A DNA stretch of 64,000 nt from Diphasiastrum complanatum (Eukaryota > Streptophyta > Lycopodiopsida > Lycopodiales > Lycopodiaceae), in NCBI GenBank assembly GCA_029204225.1, contig CM055094.1, positions 28,878,107-28,942,106 of the forward strand, written 5' to 3'. Positions 15,801 to 30,300 of the stretch are shown here, one piece after another. Every line of letters begins with the position of its first letter. Positions within the stretch are counted from its first letter, which is position 1. Under the pieces are notes generated by a model. It saw only the letters and a list, made by a program, of their open reading frames with translations, was not told the DNA's origin and searched no databases. Made by a program: the position numbers and the translations under genes.

Positions 15801-17568
15801 ATGGTGGAAAATTAGAACGAGATGCCAGGCCCGCCTAAGAGCACAGCAAAGACGAGTTAGCATAGAATGAGTCAAACATGCATGATATCACTACAGCACA
15901 TAACATTTAAAAAAATCTCCAGCAGCTGTTTAAGCACCTGAAAAGTTTCAAGAGGACCTCGGGCATCCGGAAGGTTCCTTAAAGAATCAAGTGGACCTCT
16001 GAAAGACTCCAACTGTCCTGAATGACTACGATGTATCCCTCCAAGGCGATCATCTTTACTTTCCTGTCAAGGAAAGTAACAAATTGACATCTAGAATACC
16101 AGATATTACTTGTATCAAGGGATGTATGCAGTTACCAAAACAAACATCACTCAGCACTGGTATTTTACACCCAAAAAATAATCAGTAAATTGAGAGGCTA
16201 AAAAGAATAAAGGTCGTAGATGAGTGACAGCGTAACCATAAACTCCAAGCCCTAAACCCTCTGAAAGAGTCACAAACTCTCAGATGCTGACAAAGATCTG
16301 GTAGTGCTAATTATAAATGAAAAATCAGAATCAAGTAGTAGCACCACCTTGGTGGCTTGTGACCTTCCAAAATCAACCCGCAATTCTTCATTTCCAATGC
16401 GCTTTCTGTTCAGTGCTTCCACTGCAGCAACTGCATCATCCAACTTTGTAAAATGAACCAAAGCTGATCTTCGATCATGCATAAAAGTGAAATCCTCCAC
16501 CGGTCCAAACATTTTGAACTCTGCTTCAATCTGCTCTTTCTTCACAGTTGGACAAATTCCACCCACCCACAAATGTCTGCTTGGCTTTGCCTGGTCAAAG
16601 TAACAAACCATGTATGGAGGTTAGGTCTAAGATGTAAGTACTTGATAATTGTCTCCATAAGAACACCACAAAAAAATGGCATTAGGGGCTACATACATAC
16701 ATTGCCAAGCACAAAGTCCAACCATCAACTCTATCATGCATAACCAGGCACTATATCTTGAGTCAACAGGTGCATTGTCTTGTGGTGCATGCTACCTTTC
16801 AAACAATTACCATCTATGAAATTCCAACTTTGACATTGTTTCGCATTAAAGCAAGGAGACTCTTGCAAGGCAAGAATATATTACTTCTTTGTCAGTTATT
16901 ATTGCATAGCTGTACTTTTCCATGTGGTGTATTATTCTAGTTGGCTTTTCCTCTTCAATGTCCATTTTCATGTGGCTGAGTGGAGTTCAACCCACCAAGT
17001 AGTGGAGGATGTAACAATGAACCTACTCTTTCACATTGTCTTTTTAAGCAATCAGAAGAAACCCCATGATGCACAAAGTGCATCCCGGCCCAACCCAAAA
17101 ATAAATTTTAAAGAGAATTAATTATCAATAACAAAAGGTAGCTCAGTATTGCCAGAGGTAAAGACAGCAATGAAATCAATAAAGCTTAAAGAACCTAAGC
17201 CAGTAACTAACTCTTAATAAGCATCTTGACAGCTTCAAAATTTGCAGGAAAATCATGCAATTTATAAGTCCGACAAAATCACCCAAAACAACCTCAAACA
17301 AAAAATTCACCAAAACCAGTTTTTTACAAGCCTAGAAATTTCTAGAAAATTCAAGCCACGGTAGATATATCTCTGAATTCCCCTACAATACTAAACTGCC
17401 GCTTCCAAACAATGCCCACGCAGTTTCAAAATGAGAAAAAACAGAAAAGCATCCAGTCAATGACCCACAAAGATACTTAACCAACTTTGGGTCAGAACGG
17501 TTTTTTTTTTTTAATAAGAAAACAGCTGGTGCACAGATGAGCATTTGTACTTTACAGAAATTTCTTCT

Positions 17569-17611
<43 letters not shown>

Positions 17612-18631
17612 GCATAGTTGCAGCGAATCACGATTCGCTGAGAGGAAAAAACAATTGCTTATATTCTCATCATTTTTAAAAGATGGCATTGTATCAGAAG
17701 TTTATGGTTATTGAGCCCAAAAAGATATCACTTACGTCAAAGCAAGTTGTTCCTAACTCTATGCTTCAAATGGTCCATATAAGTCCAAAACATTTGTTAT
17801 GTCAAATGAACGACCTTCCTTACAACCATGATTAAGAGACTTTCCTGACGTCCACTAAGGGACCCCCAATAAGGGACAAAACCCTAAAACCAATGAGGGA
17901 CATTTCTTGACATCCCCAAAGAGACCTTTCATCGTCTACACATGTCCACAAGGGACCTTCATAGGCCTTTCATAGTCCATCAAATGTCTCTACAAAACTT
18001 AAACGTCGTTCAGTTTCACATGTCAGAGGCGTCCCAGATTCCCATGATGCTCTTAAGGAAGCCAAGGAATTTTTGGAAACTGATCTGCAGCACCATGACA
18101 ATGGTTTGGACTCAGCTTGGCGTACCAAGAAAGATGCTAGCACTCTCGTCTTACGCTTCACTTCGTTGGAGTCTAGGCGTGAGGTACTACGTCAGAGAGA
18201 TAAGCTAAAAAAATACCAAGATCTTCCTGGATGAAGATCTCACATTTGTCCAAGTTGTGGAAAGGAAAAAGGCCCTACAGAATGCAAAGGATACAGGGAG
18301 ACGCTTAATATATAGAGATGGCAATATCCGTTTTGTTGACGCTAAACCTTTAGTTGAAACTAAATAGATAATTGTCATAATGATATCTAAGATTGATGAG
18401 AGTTAGAGTCAGAGTTAGAGAATTGAGGATATGTCCAGTTGAACCTGTAAATGGTCTACGTACCATACAATCCTGGCCGTTAATCTCTTCTTAGTTAGAT
18501 TGTTTATTGTTGTTGATTGACGACATCGATCCGTCTCGTTTCCATTTCTATTGATGTATTGTTCGGTCTTATGGCATGGAAAAGACGTTAATAAAGCTTT
18601 CTTCTTTTCTTCTTCTTCTTCTTCTTCTTCT

Positions 18632-18701
<70 letters not shown>

Positions 18702-21700
18702 ACCTAGATTCTCTGTCACGCAAAACAGTAAAAACCCGTCAGTCCGATTCATTACTAAAGATCCAATACAAACGGTCTGTTTGAATCGGTCCGTTTCAAA
18801 ACGGCGTTTCGTTCAACGAAACATGATTTGATGAAACACTGGTTCCAAAGAATTGGAAGTTCAAATTGAGACTAATGGCCAAATTTTAGGATTTTTTTAT
18901 TTGAGATTATTTCGGTTCTATAATTTCTTATGGGTGCTCTTATGTAAAGGGTTATTAAAATAGCTCAGAATCACAATTCAGATCTATAAACTTTTGAATT
19001 ATCTTAGAATGTAGAGTTCACAAATAGAAGCATAGACTGTAGTATATGTACCATAGCAATAAGCATCCATTCTGGCTAAATGCTAATCATAAATAAGTTT
19101 CGACCAAAACATGCTAATGTCTAAAAAAATCTGTTTGCTACATAGCTGCATGGGTCTCCATTCCTATCTATGTAGCTATGTATAGTTGCTTATTCAAAAG
19201 AGGATGTTCCATAACACTAACTTGTATCCTTTCTATCTTATCAAAGCTGCCTTTTGCTGCAATATTTTTGCATTCATAGACTATAGCGCATATTGCCACC
19301 TTGGGATCTATTCACATTTTTTCGAGCACATGATTGTTGTTGCGACTCACAAGAGTAGTCCAGATTTATTCGACCATCTATTCTAACCGTTATGTGTATC
19401 TTTTGTGTGTTTATGAATATTATGCCATTTCCTAATGCATTCACTTGGTCTACTCAATTGCCATGGTATTTCCTTGTAAGTGTGGTCTGTAGTTGAGTGC
19501 TTATTACATGTGCTAGTTAGTTGTTTCATATTCATGCCTGCATATGGCATTCTTGGTCTGTCAGATTGGCATGTTATCTAAATGGATGCATCATGGTTAT
19601 CATGGATTATTGCTGGCCTCTCTGGTATTCACTAGGCCACTCAGATAGCATAATTTATAGCACCATGTATTCAGTCACCGTTCCAGTGTTCCAGCTACTA
19701 ACTCCTCATATAGATTTTGGTAGATTTTATTCTTTGGTATATGCTTTTTGTTGTGGTGTTGTGATTATGTTGTCGTTTCAGCCTTTCATAATGTCGGACT
19801 GAAAACAATGTCCTTTGAGAGTGAGTAGAGTTTTATAGGCATAGCATTTGCCCTCCTTGGACCCAATTCTGCTATTTGTTAGCTAATAATGGACGCTTAG
19901 ACGATTTTGTTGGGCCTCTTGGTTTCAGTGGCATCTACTATTGGCATTATTGTCTATTTGGCCATGTCCAGTGGCAGGTGGCAACCCTAACTTGTGGTTC
20001 CTTAAACTCTATAAATAGGCTATAAAGCCTCATTTTTAGTTGTTTGATTGTTTGGAGTCTAGTTGCATGGATCACAGATTTGAGATCAATCTTAGGGTAG
20101 CTTTGTCATAACTTCAAGTCACATTCGATTTAGGTACTTCAATATTTTTCATGGCATCATTGTTCTATGTTACATCTGTTTTACATTTACATTGTCTTCT
20201 CCTTATGTGTTCTTTTGTGTTTTGCTCAAAAATTTTGTGAATAAACATAAATGGATCCGATGAGACACTAGCAGACAGAAGAGGACAGACACTTTGCTGT
20301 GTATTGACATTTCCTGGTGGTTTAAAATTTCGGTTATTGTGAACGAGATGAATCTGCAGCTTGGCCAGTTAAGAATGGTTCAATTCAAATTCAAAAAAAT
20401 CAGCTCACCAGGCCTATTTTTGCCCTCCCAGGTTACATATAATTTTATAATATCAGTGCTAGAACTTTATTGCAACAAATAAACTAATCAAAATATTATT
20501 ATTTGTAGGAAAAACTAATGTGTGATGACATGGCATTCCCTCATTCCATCAAGCTTCAGGAAAACCTTTCAGGGGATGATTTGGCATTTCCTTGTTCCTT
20601 GGAAATGTTGTCTAGAAATGCTTTTGGTCCAGACATTCCCCTGTTTCCATTTCCTGGAAATTATGTCATAAACAATTCATCTTGGAAGACCTTTTCTCTT
20701 GTATGGGGAGTGATGGCAATTCCTTACAACTAGTGTAACTGTTTTCCTGGTGTACTAAGATTCCCACTAAAAGGTATTCCTAAAGCAGTGAGCTTTTATC
20801 TCTCATTGGGGGCAAATGGTTAGAACCTTAAAATTAGTAGGCACAAACAACACTACAAAAAACACAGACATATCAAGCCTGCTAATAACTCCCAGTTATA
20901 AAACTAGATAACATATGCTTTCTTCTCTGTTAGGAATTATCGTCAGCGAAGTACATGTTTGACTGTGCTCTCAGGTAGTACTTATTCTTAGTAGGTCTAT
21001 AAGGTGCAGCATGTTAACTACTTAAAAGTAGCTTGTCAAGGATTTGTTCCAAGCATCTGGTTTCTGACATACTGCTTACCAGCTCAAACCTTGTGAACAA
21101 AAGGGGTTCCATTGCAGTACTGATCCTTGGCATGTGCTTGGGACCAAATCAGCTTGTGAATTTGTATATTTGTTCATGTTGATGCTCATGGAAATAGTTG
21201 CTTCCGGAACGGGGCCCAAAAAAATAGAAATAAAATCAATAAATATTTAACGAAGGATCCGTTCTGACCCAGGTTTCAGCAGATTCCAAATTCAAAGTTT
21301 CAATCTTGAAGAGGGGGCGCATTTGCTTAAAATGGCCAAAGAGTGCTGGAAAAAAGGATCAGTCTTCAGCCTCGATTTTCTTTTAAGTTTTACCTTTAGG
21401 CCAAACTCTACGATTAGAGATTAGTTTTGGAATTCTAAGTTTTAAATTGTTATAGGCGTGAGGAAATATTATGCAAAGTGGCAAGGCAGATGGGAATGGT
21501 TCTACCAGCCTTTGCATGCTATGGCTTGCCTCCTTCACCATCTGTGGAGAAATGAGGAGCAGTTCCATGATACAGAGCTTCGACGGGGATGGCGCACTTA
21601 CATTGAGAGCGTCTACACCGATCCTGCAGTGTACCATGCACTCATGAATGATCTCAATGTCTTCAAGTATGGATAATGCCACCACTCCTATAGTATCAAT

Positions 21701-24252
21701 AAGTTGTAACTGTAACTAGCTAGTAGCAATTACAATGTACATTCGCAATTTCATCAAGTGACAGGTGACGAGTCTTTCTTATTATCTTGCCATACACTGA
21801 ATCCTAATCTTGAGAACTTTTACGTGCACGCTCATGAAAAGCTTTCAATGTGTGTAGGCGTACTTTGGGTGCCCAGGAGAGCTAGAAGGACACTTGCAGC
21901 CCGTCTCCTGGTGGGACAACTATGGCAGTGATGTTTCGAGGCTACAGGCGCTTGCCATACAGATATTGTCACAAGATTGCACGGCAAGTGCATGCGAGAG
22001 GAACTGGAGTCTATTCTCTCTTATTCATACGAAAAACAAGAATAGACTCTCCGCTGCACAGATAGACAGGTTGGTGTATGTGCATGCCAACTGGCAGCTT
22101 TTGAAGAAGCTAAGAAAGACGAGGGAGGCTGTCCAGGAAAATTGTAGTTTCTTAGTGTGCACACTGCAATGTGTTTGAAGTACGAACTTTAAAGTTTGGA
22201 GTTTGAACTTTTATCACATTGGTCAGAACTCTAATTTGAAATTGTGGTGAGATTCTATAGGTAAATCCCGATGAAATCGACGTGACTAGGGTTCCAAACC
22301 TGCCACCAAGGTCACAAGAGGAGGATATCTACTCGCTGCTCCACGATAAGGCCCTATTGTCTTCAGGTTAATTCTAATTTCCAACTTACAATTTGGTATT
22401 TATTATTAGATTCACGAGTGACGAATCACAAAGTTTGAAAGTTCAAAGTTCAAAGTTCAAACTTGTAACTTGAAAGTTCTAACCTTCGTCCATCCTTGTG
22501 TGCAAGGCCAACCACTCGAGCTGCTTCACGTCGCAGAACTGCCAGAGCAGAGGAAGCAGGTGTTGCGGGTCCAAGCTCTCAAACAGCCGAGGAAGAGGAG
22601 CTATATGAGGAAGAAGAGGAGACAGAGGCCTCAGAGGGTGAGGATGAGAGTGAGGAGTCCTCGGAGTCCTCAGGGAGGGATGAGAGTGTGATGAGGGTCC
22701 AGATCCAGAGCCTATAGCTGCATCACGGATGACTAGAAGGAGGCTATGTTAAACATTACTAGTTAGCCTTTAGCTATCATGGTTCAGCTCCACTTCCCCA
22801 CTGCTCAGGCTTTACTATTTAGGAGTTAGGATTTTACTGTTGGGTTGTTTACACAGTGCAGACCAGTCGATACTAGATATTGAAGTTGTAAGTTGTAAAA
22901 CTTTCTGATTTGCTATTGACGTTTATGGAATTTGGATAATGGAATTATGGATTCTGGAAGTTGGAAGTTGGAACCATTGTATTATCATCTATAAATTATG
23001 ACATATGTAGACAATAGTACCATGTGGCATGTAATGATGAACGTTGTAATTTGTATGTGTTATGATTTATCTAGTACTTGTTTATGCTATAATAGATAAT
23101 AGAAGGCTACAAATAAAATCAAAAAACAAAAAAAGCCCTAACATTGTTTTGCCAATTCTTTGCCAGGGTTGCCAATTCTTTCCCGTTTCAAACCATTTTC
23201 GAAAAGGCGCTTCAAAAAGGTCCATAAAACATTGTTTGGAACTGTTTGGAAGGATGATTAACAATAACAGTTGCTGATGGCTGAAACCTGAAGAGGAGGC
23301 AAAGAAGCAAGTGAAGGTTGAAACTTGAAACAAAGGCAGCCATGACTTAAGGATGTGACCCCAATCGTAATATGTATTATCTACCACATTAGTAAATAAC
23401 AATGATATCAAGGACGAATGAGAAATATCAAGAGGCATGACCAAATAAGGAGATACAAATAGGAACCTCTTCTCTACTTGTTTATACTTGTATGAACTCA
23501 AAGCTTCTACAAGTAAGGAAAGTCATGCCTTCTCCTACAAGTTAGATAGTGCCTACCATGTGGGCAATGGCTTCTCCTATAAGCTAGTAGGTGGTGGCTT
23601 TGCCATGTCAATATATTTGTCATATATTTGATTATGCATGTGAAACCTGATTGGGCTCGACAAGATCTCTCCCCCTTAATAAAATACAACTGGATCTTTA
23701 AAAGCTATTAAATAGTGTTAACCAATGTAAGTGACTTAACAAGCTAATTAAGCTACATTAACTTCTGCATTTGTCTATAAATAGGCCATCATAGACACTC
23801 TAGGATTTTTTGGCTCATTCGCATAGAGAAAAATTTGGAGCTTTTCCACACTACTTGTGAATGGGAGCCATATGGATATCCAGACAGTTCCAAATGTTGA
23901 GAGGAGGTATATACATAGAGCACTTGCTTCCTCCCACTATCTTCATGATCAAGGTTATCGGCTGCCATGGTTCTTTCAAGCATCCCACCTCCTCCTCGAG
24001 TCATTTGGTATCTCTATCATAGATCTTCCTTTGGATACTCATCAGTATATTAAATGCTTTTATATAGAGCCTACCTTGATTGTACTTGGCGCGATGGGCG
24101 CCAGGCCCGACTACTACCGGATCCACTTCTTGGAGCTAGACGCAATAGGTTTCCCAATTTTCTTGGGCTTAGGAGAAAATTGGAAAGCTATTATGAACAC
24201 GTAGGTGTGTGTATGTGTGTGTGTGTGTGCACGCGTGCATGTGCACGTGCGC

Positions 24253-24344
<92 letters not shown>

Positions 24345-27300
24345 TTTGGGTACCCCAAAGGTACATACATAAGCTATTCTCCTCTAAGCATCTTGTAGTT
24401 AGATTTAGTTTTTAAATTTTGAGCCAATATTGAGGGGTTCAAATGGTAGATTTATCAACAAGTTGTTGATGTTTTGGTGTCTGTTTGAAACGTTTGTCTG
24501 ATTCGTTGGTCCTTTTCAATTCAAGCATTCATTGGAAGTATGTCCTACACGTCAGTATTAGAGGGCAATAAGATCATGTGACGTGTCTCAACAGTGTGCC
24601 GCATCACCGATCATCAGCTAGTTAGGTTGACTACAATTAATATTTGATCACATGTGCTAATTAGCATAAGCGTGAATCGTACATGGTGAGAGAAGATATC
24701 CAATTTGCAACCTTGAGAGAGTAGATTTTGGGTTTGGTGCATGAAGGACAACTACTTGCAACTTGGAAGAGACGACCTTCAAGAAAAGTGATTTTTGTTT
24801 TGAAGTGCAAAAAACTTTGAGATGTACTTTTTGTGCTTGTGTGAGAGGATTCTTTATAGAGAAAGAAGTGCGGTGAAGGGAGACAACATGTCAAAATGAA
24901 ATTTTGCACTTCATACCTTCGGTTAAAGTCCTTTCAAAAATACTTTAAATATTTCAAGAAAAATTGATCCAAACATTCATTAAGTGAAGAGCTTAGCCGT
25001 ATTTTACATGCCGTTTTGTGCTATTTTGAGAACCGGAGGTATGCATCTAATGATCGAAGGCCATGATGAGCACCTCCGCAATGTCCAGCATATTGTTTAG
25101 TAAATTTTTGTTTTTATTGCTTGTTCATAGTGATTCAATTCATGTTCCTATGTTTCACTCTAGTGTCGTAATGCATAATGAGCCCATTTGTTACGACTTA
25201 ACAAAATTGATTAACCTGCCTACGCAATCCTCCCATGTCTCATGGATTAGTTAACTACTGCGTGCTGAGTGCTCTAATTTCAAACTTTGCTTTCAATGGA
25301 GGTTACATGTTCATGACATTCAAAACTAGTCGTTTTGGCATGTTCGTTGTTTTGTTTGGAGGAAATTAGAGTTTCTCTTTTGTTCACACTTTTGTCTTTT
25401 TGAGGTGGGTGAGGAGAGAATCTAGTTTTGTTTTGACTTCAAACTCATATCTTCTGGCAATTCTAAAGGGCTCGAGTTGATGAACCATCTAGTATACTTC
25501 GAACCTTATTTCAGCATATAACTTAGATTCAGAATGCTTGAAAATTGATTATTTGCCAGCCCAAAACTTATTAAAAGTATAGTAAAACCTTCTTAGACTT
25601 ATTTTTAGAACTAGTTACCAAGTCTAATTATACTGCTTATTTTTGGTAATCTCGTTAGCAAATTAACTAGCCATTGCAACAGCCCACAAAGTATTTTAAA
25701 TAGCTCTAAAACTAATCACTGCCTTGTTTTTATATCCATCTTGAGCCAGCCTGTCAACTACTATAGAAATCTTGTAATATAATACAATCCTTACCATTGG
25801 CAGCCTTTCCATTAGCCACTGTGGCAGTACCTATCCATCCATCACTGCTCCTTCATAACTCTAGTACCTCATTTACAGTTCGTCGCTGCTCCTTGGAGTG
25901 TATAGATACTGAATAACGCATTAGCTTTTTGGCTATGGCTGCTAACTCTCCTAATGACTACTTCTGGAAGAATGTTCCTGACCTGGACCTTATCTTATCT
26001 AATCAGTCAGCACAATCGCTGCCTTGAAAAAGCTGCCTCTGATTCTCGTACAAGAGCTGCTTTGAGCATCTGTGACACAGTGGCGACAGACCCACCACTT
26101 AATCATAGCCTACAGCCATCTTGAAAAGCTACTACCTTGCTCTAATTTTCCTTAATTTTTGAGCTCTACTCCACTTGGGGATAAGCTAACAAGAACTGAA
26201 TTTCTATTTTTCATTGCTGATTTTGTTTTGTCAACCATTTTCACTAATCCGCGGCATGTTACAATGCTTTGTTAACTAGCTATCTATCATCTTGATAATA
26301 GTCATCAGATTCTCCACAGCCACATGGTAAATAGAACCTTTTTCAGCTAATACCTACCACACATACTCCTTTCCTAACATGTTTCACTAGCTTATTTGTT
26401 GACCAATTGGTTACATATAATTACAATTTCACGTATAGTTGATTTTTCTTACTGTAAGCATCGTTTAGCTAACGATCTAATCCCATATTGCATAAAGTTC
26501 CTCATCATCGTCATGTGCTACCTGCTAACATGGTCAGCAGAAGATATTGTAACTGCCTTCCTTGCAACTGAAAGCGTTAACTTTCTGCCCTCCCTCGTAC
26601 AAACATTCCTCTAGAATCTAGAATCCACACTGTCCCTTCCACCATCTCACCTGATTAGACCTGTCATGCCCACAAAGCTCTGACCCTGGATTTATATCTC
26701 ATAAGGGGGTCTGAGGGCCTACTTCAACCCATAAGTCAATTATGATTATGAGGGGTTGGGGCCCTCATGGCGTTAAATCATAATTGATGGTTTGGAGGCC
26801 TAAAACCCAAGATGGTGGATTGGTATAGAACTAGCATTGACTCATCAGGAGGTGTATCAGTTAGATGGTTGATGTGTCCCAGTGAGGTGTCCTAGTTCAC
26901 TCCAAGTGGTGGTTGGCCTTGGAGAGTATAAGTACACCCACTGGCTTCCCTATGAAAGAGAGCTTGTCTATGTGTTGGTAGCTACATGTTGTCGGATTGG
27001 CATTGCATACAATGGAGCAATTGTTAGTGTTCCATGGATCCAATTGATCTAGATTTGGTTGGGTTGGATTGATCCACCATCCGTTCCCATTGTGTCTCCT
27101 GGTTTTGGAATCCTAGTTTGATCATGCAATTTGTGGGATCCAAAATTCTTTGGTGGAAGCTTGGAAGCTTAGAGACTTTCAAATTCATGAATTTTCATCA
27201 AGTCAGAAGGTTTCTCAATTGCAAGGTAGATGTGCTACCTGAAATTGCAATAGGGAGTGATTGCTTGTGAAATAGAATTTGAAATTTCTTGCGTAAGCTC

Positions 27301-30300
27301 TTGGGGTTGGCAGCAAAATAGAAATGTAATCAAGAGGTATTTAGCATATTATTTGTGCAATAATTGTTGTAGGTACTAGGTAATATCAGCCTTAACAACT
27401 AAAAATTCCATCAATAAAGCTGCTGAAAATTTATCTGCCATAAAATTCTAATTTTTTTTCAAGAGGGATGAGTTTAGCTATAGAAGCTTCTTGGTATTAC
27501 TATGCTTTTGAAAGTCAGAATTGAATGCAAATTCTTGACAAAGGAAGTGGAATTTGTGAAGTAAATCTTGACAAATTTGTGGGCTAAGGGGGTCTGAGGG
27601 CCTACTTCGACCCGTAAGTCAATCATGATTATGAGGGGTTAGGCCCCTCATGGTGTTAAATCGTAATCAATGGTCTAGAGACCTAAAATCCAAAATGTTG
27701 GATTGGTAGAGAACTAGCAATGACTCATCAGAAAGTTACTGAGGTATATCAATTAGATGGTTAATGTGTCCCAGTGAGGTGTTCTAGTTCACTCCAAGTG
27801 GTGGTTGGCCTTGGAGGGTATAAGTACCCATTGACTTCCTTATGGAAGAAAGCTGGTCTATGTGTTGGTAGCTACATGCTGCTGGATTGACATCTCATAC
27901 ATTGGAGCCACTGCTAGTGTTCCATAGCTTGGGGGCTAGATCTGATTGATTTAGTTTTGGTTGGTCGGATTGATCCACCATCCATTCCCTTTGTGTCTCT
28001 TTGTTTCGGCATCCTAGTTTGATCCTTGGAATAGTACTTTATAAGACCTACCCATCCTCTCACTTCCATGTCAACCTTCCACTCACTTTTGCAGCTCCCC
28101 ATCCACGTATCTCTCTCCAACTGCAACTGCCAACCCACACCCCCTTTTTTTACTAGAAGATGTCTTCCTTCCCACAGCTCTCATCACCCAAACCTGCAGC
28201 TCTGTTTCCCATTTCAAACATCCACTGCATGCATTTTTTCAACTTTGTTTGTTGTTCTAGTTTCGGTTCAGTTCATAATTACCAGCAAACGAGTTTGCTG
28301 CTGGTTCAACATAATAATAAGTACAGATTAGCCTATAGCCTCATGATTAATCACTAACGGTAGTAAAATTTTAACCAGAATTTAGTGTAAGTTAGAACCT
28401 CTTTAGCACACCTTACTATGTGAAAGATACCTTGTATGATGTACTTTGTTCAAAGATGTCCCCATACAATGTTCTAAGAGAAAATAAATAGATATAGAAC
28501 AGGCTTAATTTAGATGTTCCCGCTCCCCTTGCAAACTTGCATGTTGCAGCCATTTGGTACATTCACCACATTTGCTGGTAACTATGGTTTATTTTCAATT
28601 ATTTTGTTTGATTTTAGTGGTTTAAGTTTTATTTTACTTTTCAGTTAGCTCGTTAGTTTGGTTTGAATTTAGTTTTTGTGTGAATTTAGTTTGGTTTTAC
28701 TTCTGGTGTGTTTGGTTGAGTAACAAAGCTGACCCAAAATACAAATTGGAACCTTAATAAAGAAAAAATTTAGTGTTTGAAACAAAAGACAATTTTAAGT
28801 TCAGCAAGAACATCAGCCTGAACATTTTTGGGCATGTTTCACTAATTTTGTCATTTTTGTTATCTTTATTTCACTCTTTCTCAGTATCACACAAGTAAAA
28901 AGAATGAAGCTGTTTTTGCAACTTAAAGGACAAAACTTTTACAATTTATATTCGGAGCAAATTACTCATGTACTATTACGAGTTCAATAGTCTCCAGTTG
29001 CAACGCAAATTATGTTCACATTGGTTTTATGATTTTGCTTATGAGGCTCCAACAGTTCTATTTTGCCACAATCTACCTTTATCATCAAAATATCAAAGCA
29101 TCGAAGTTCTCAAAGTTAGTGCAGGCCATTTTCCTACAGTTTCTTGTAAAAATAGTACTACAAGCTCTCTTTGCAAAATCCACAGCTCTTTTTAGCAGTT
29201 CACTTCCGGTCATCCTTGCATGGTACGCTTCATTACAACTCGTTACAATTTCCTCTTGCCTAACCTACTTGCACCATAAGTCATCTACAGCTGATTGGTT
29301 ATAAGAGGTGAATCTTTCACTAACTTGCTTCCAAATACATCGAATTGAAACTGATTTCCACCTCTTTTACAATATCTTTTATAGAATCAGAGATGCAATT
29401 TGCTATGATCATCATCTCTTGGAGAGACGTTGCATGGTCTTTTCGTAGAGACTAACTTCCAAGTTTCAAAGTCATCAAGCCATTATGTTACATTTGCTTG
29501 GCATGACAATAATGGTGAGCAGAGAACAGGGACTAGAACCTAAAGCGTCCCAGAAATGGGAATGTAACTGCCACATCATCATAATGACACAACAGAAACA
29601 CATTAGAACCTAAACATTAAAATTAAACATTATGAGTACCGTATTTATGCCAAAACACTACTCTATGTGAAGTACTCCTAGATTTTTTGTTTCCTCCCTT
29701 GTTTTTCTATTTTTTTCCGGCCTATGCAGAAAGTATGACAAAGACACATTTTCTCATGTCTTGGAATATGTTGGTATGTCATGTTCTTATATTCACATTC
29801 TCAAGCATGTTCCTGAACTCAGCATGGCTAGGAATGCATAGCACATCCATGTGGAAGGGGTTAGGCTTGTCATCTTCTGGAAATTCAATTGATCTCCTCC
29901 GTTCAAAATGAGTTCAAGGGAATGAATCACTCCAACAATTCGGACAATTGATTACAGGACAACCTGTGAACTTGGAGATTGTACCTGTAAGGATAGGTAG
30001 TTACACAGCCACAAGGTGTACACACGTACAGTTCTTGTTCACCTCTCAATGACTAATGGTTGGTTTGATGTGGATTCCTTGTTGAATGTTGGATGTACAA
30101 TCAATCTGACATGCAGTTGATGGATAATGTAGATACATAGGGATGGATGTGATAAGCGGATTGATGCGCTGATACGCACACAATAGATTTAGATGGCACC
30201 TTTCACTTGTACATATTGATGATTATCTTAACTGCAATACTAGATCAACCATAAAAGCTTGAAAAACTTAGCAATGGAAAAAATCAACACAAGGAAATTG

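Noticed and set aside
23857-24204. Plus-strand 115-codon frame as an FPA-intron gene
   Set aside because: No motif recognised and it ends in a microsatellite; noted only as unclassified.
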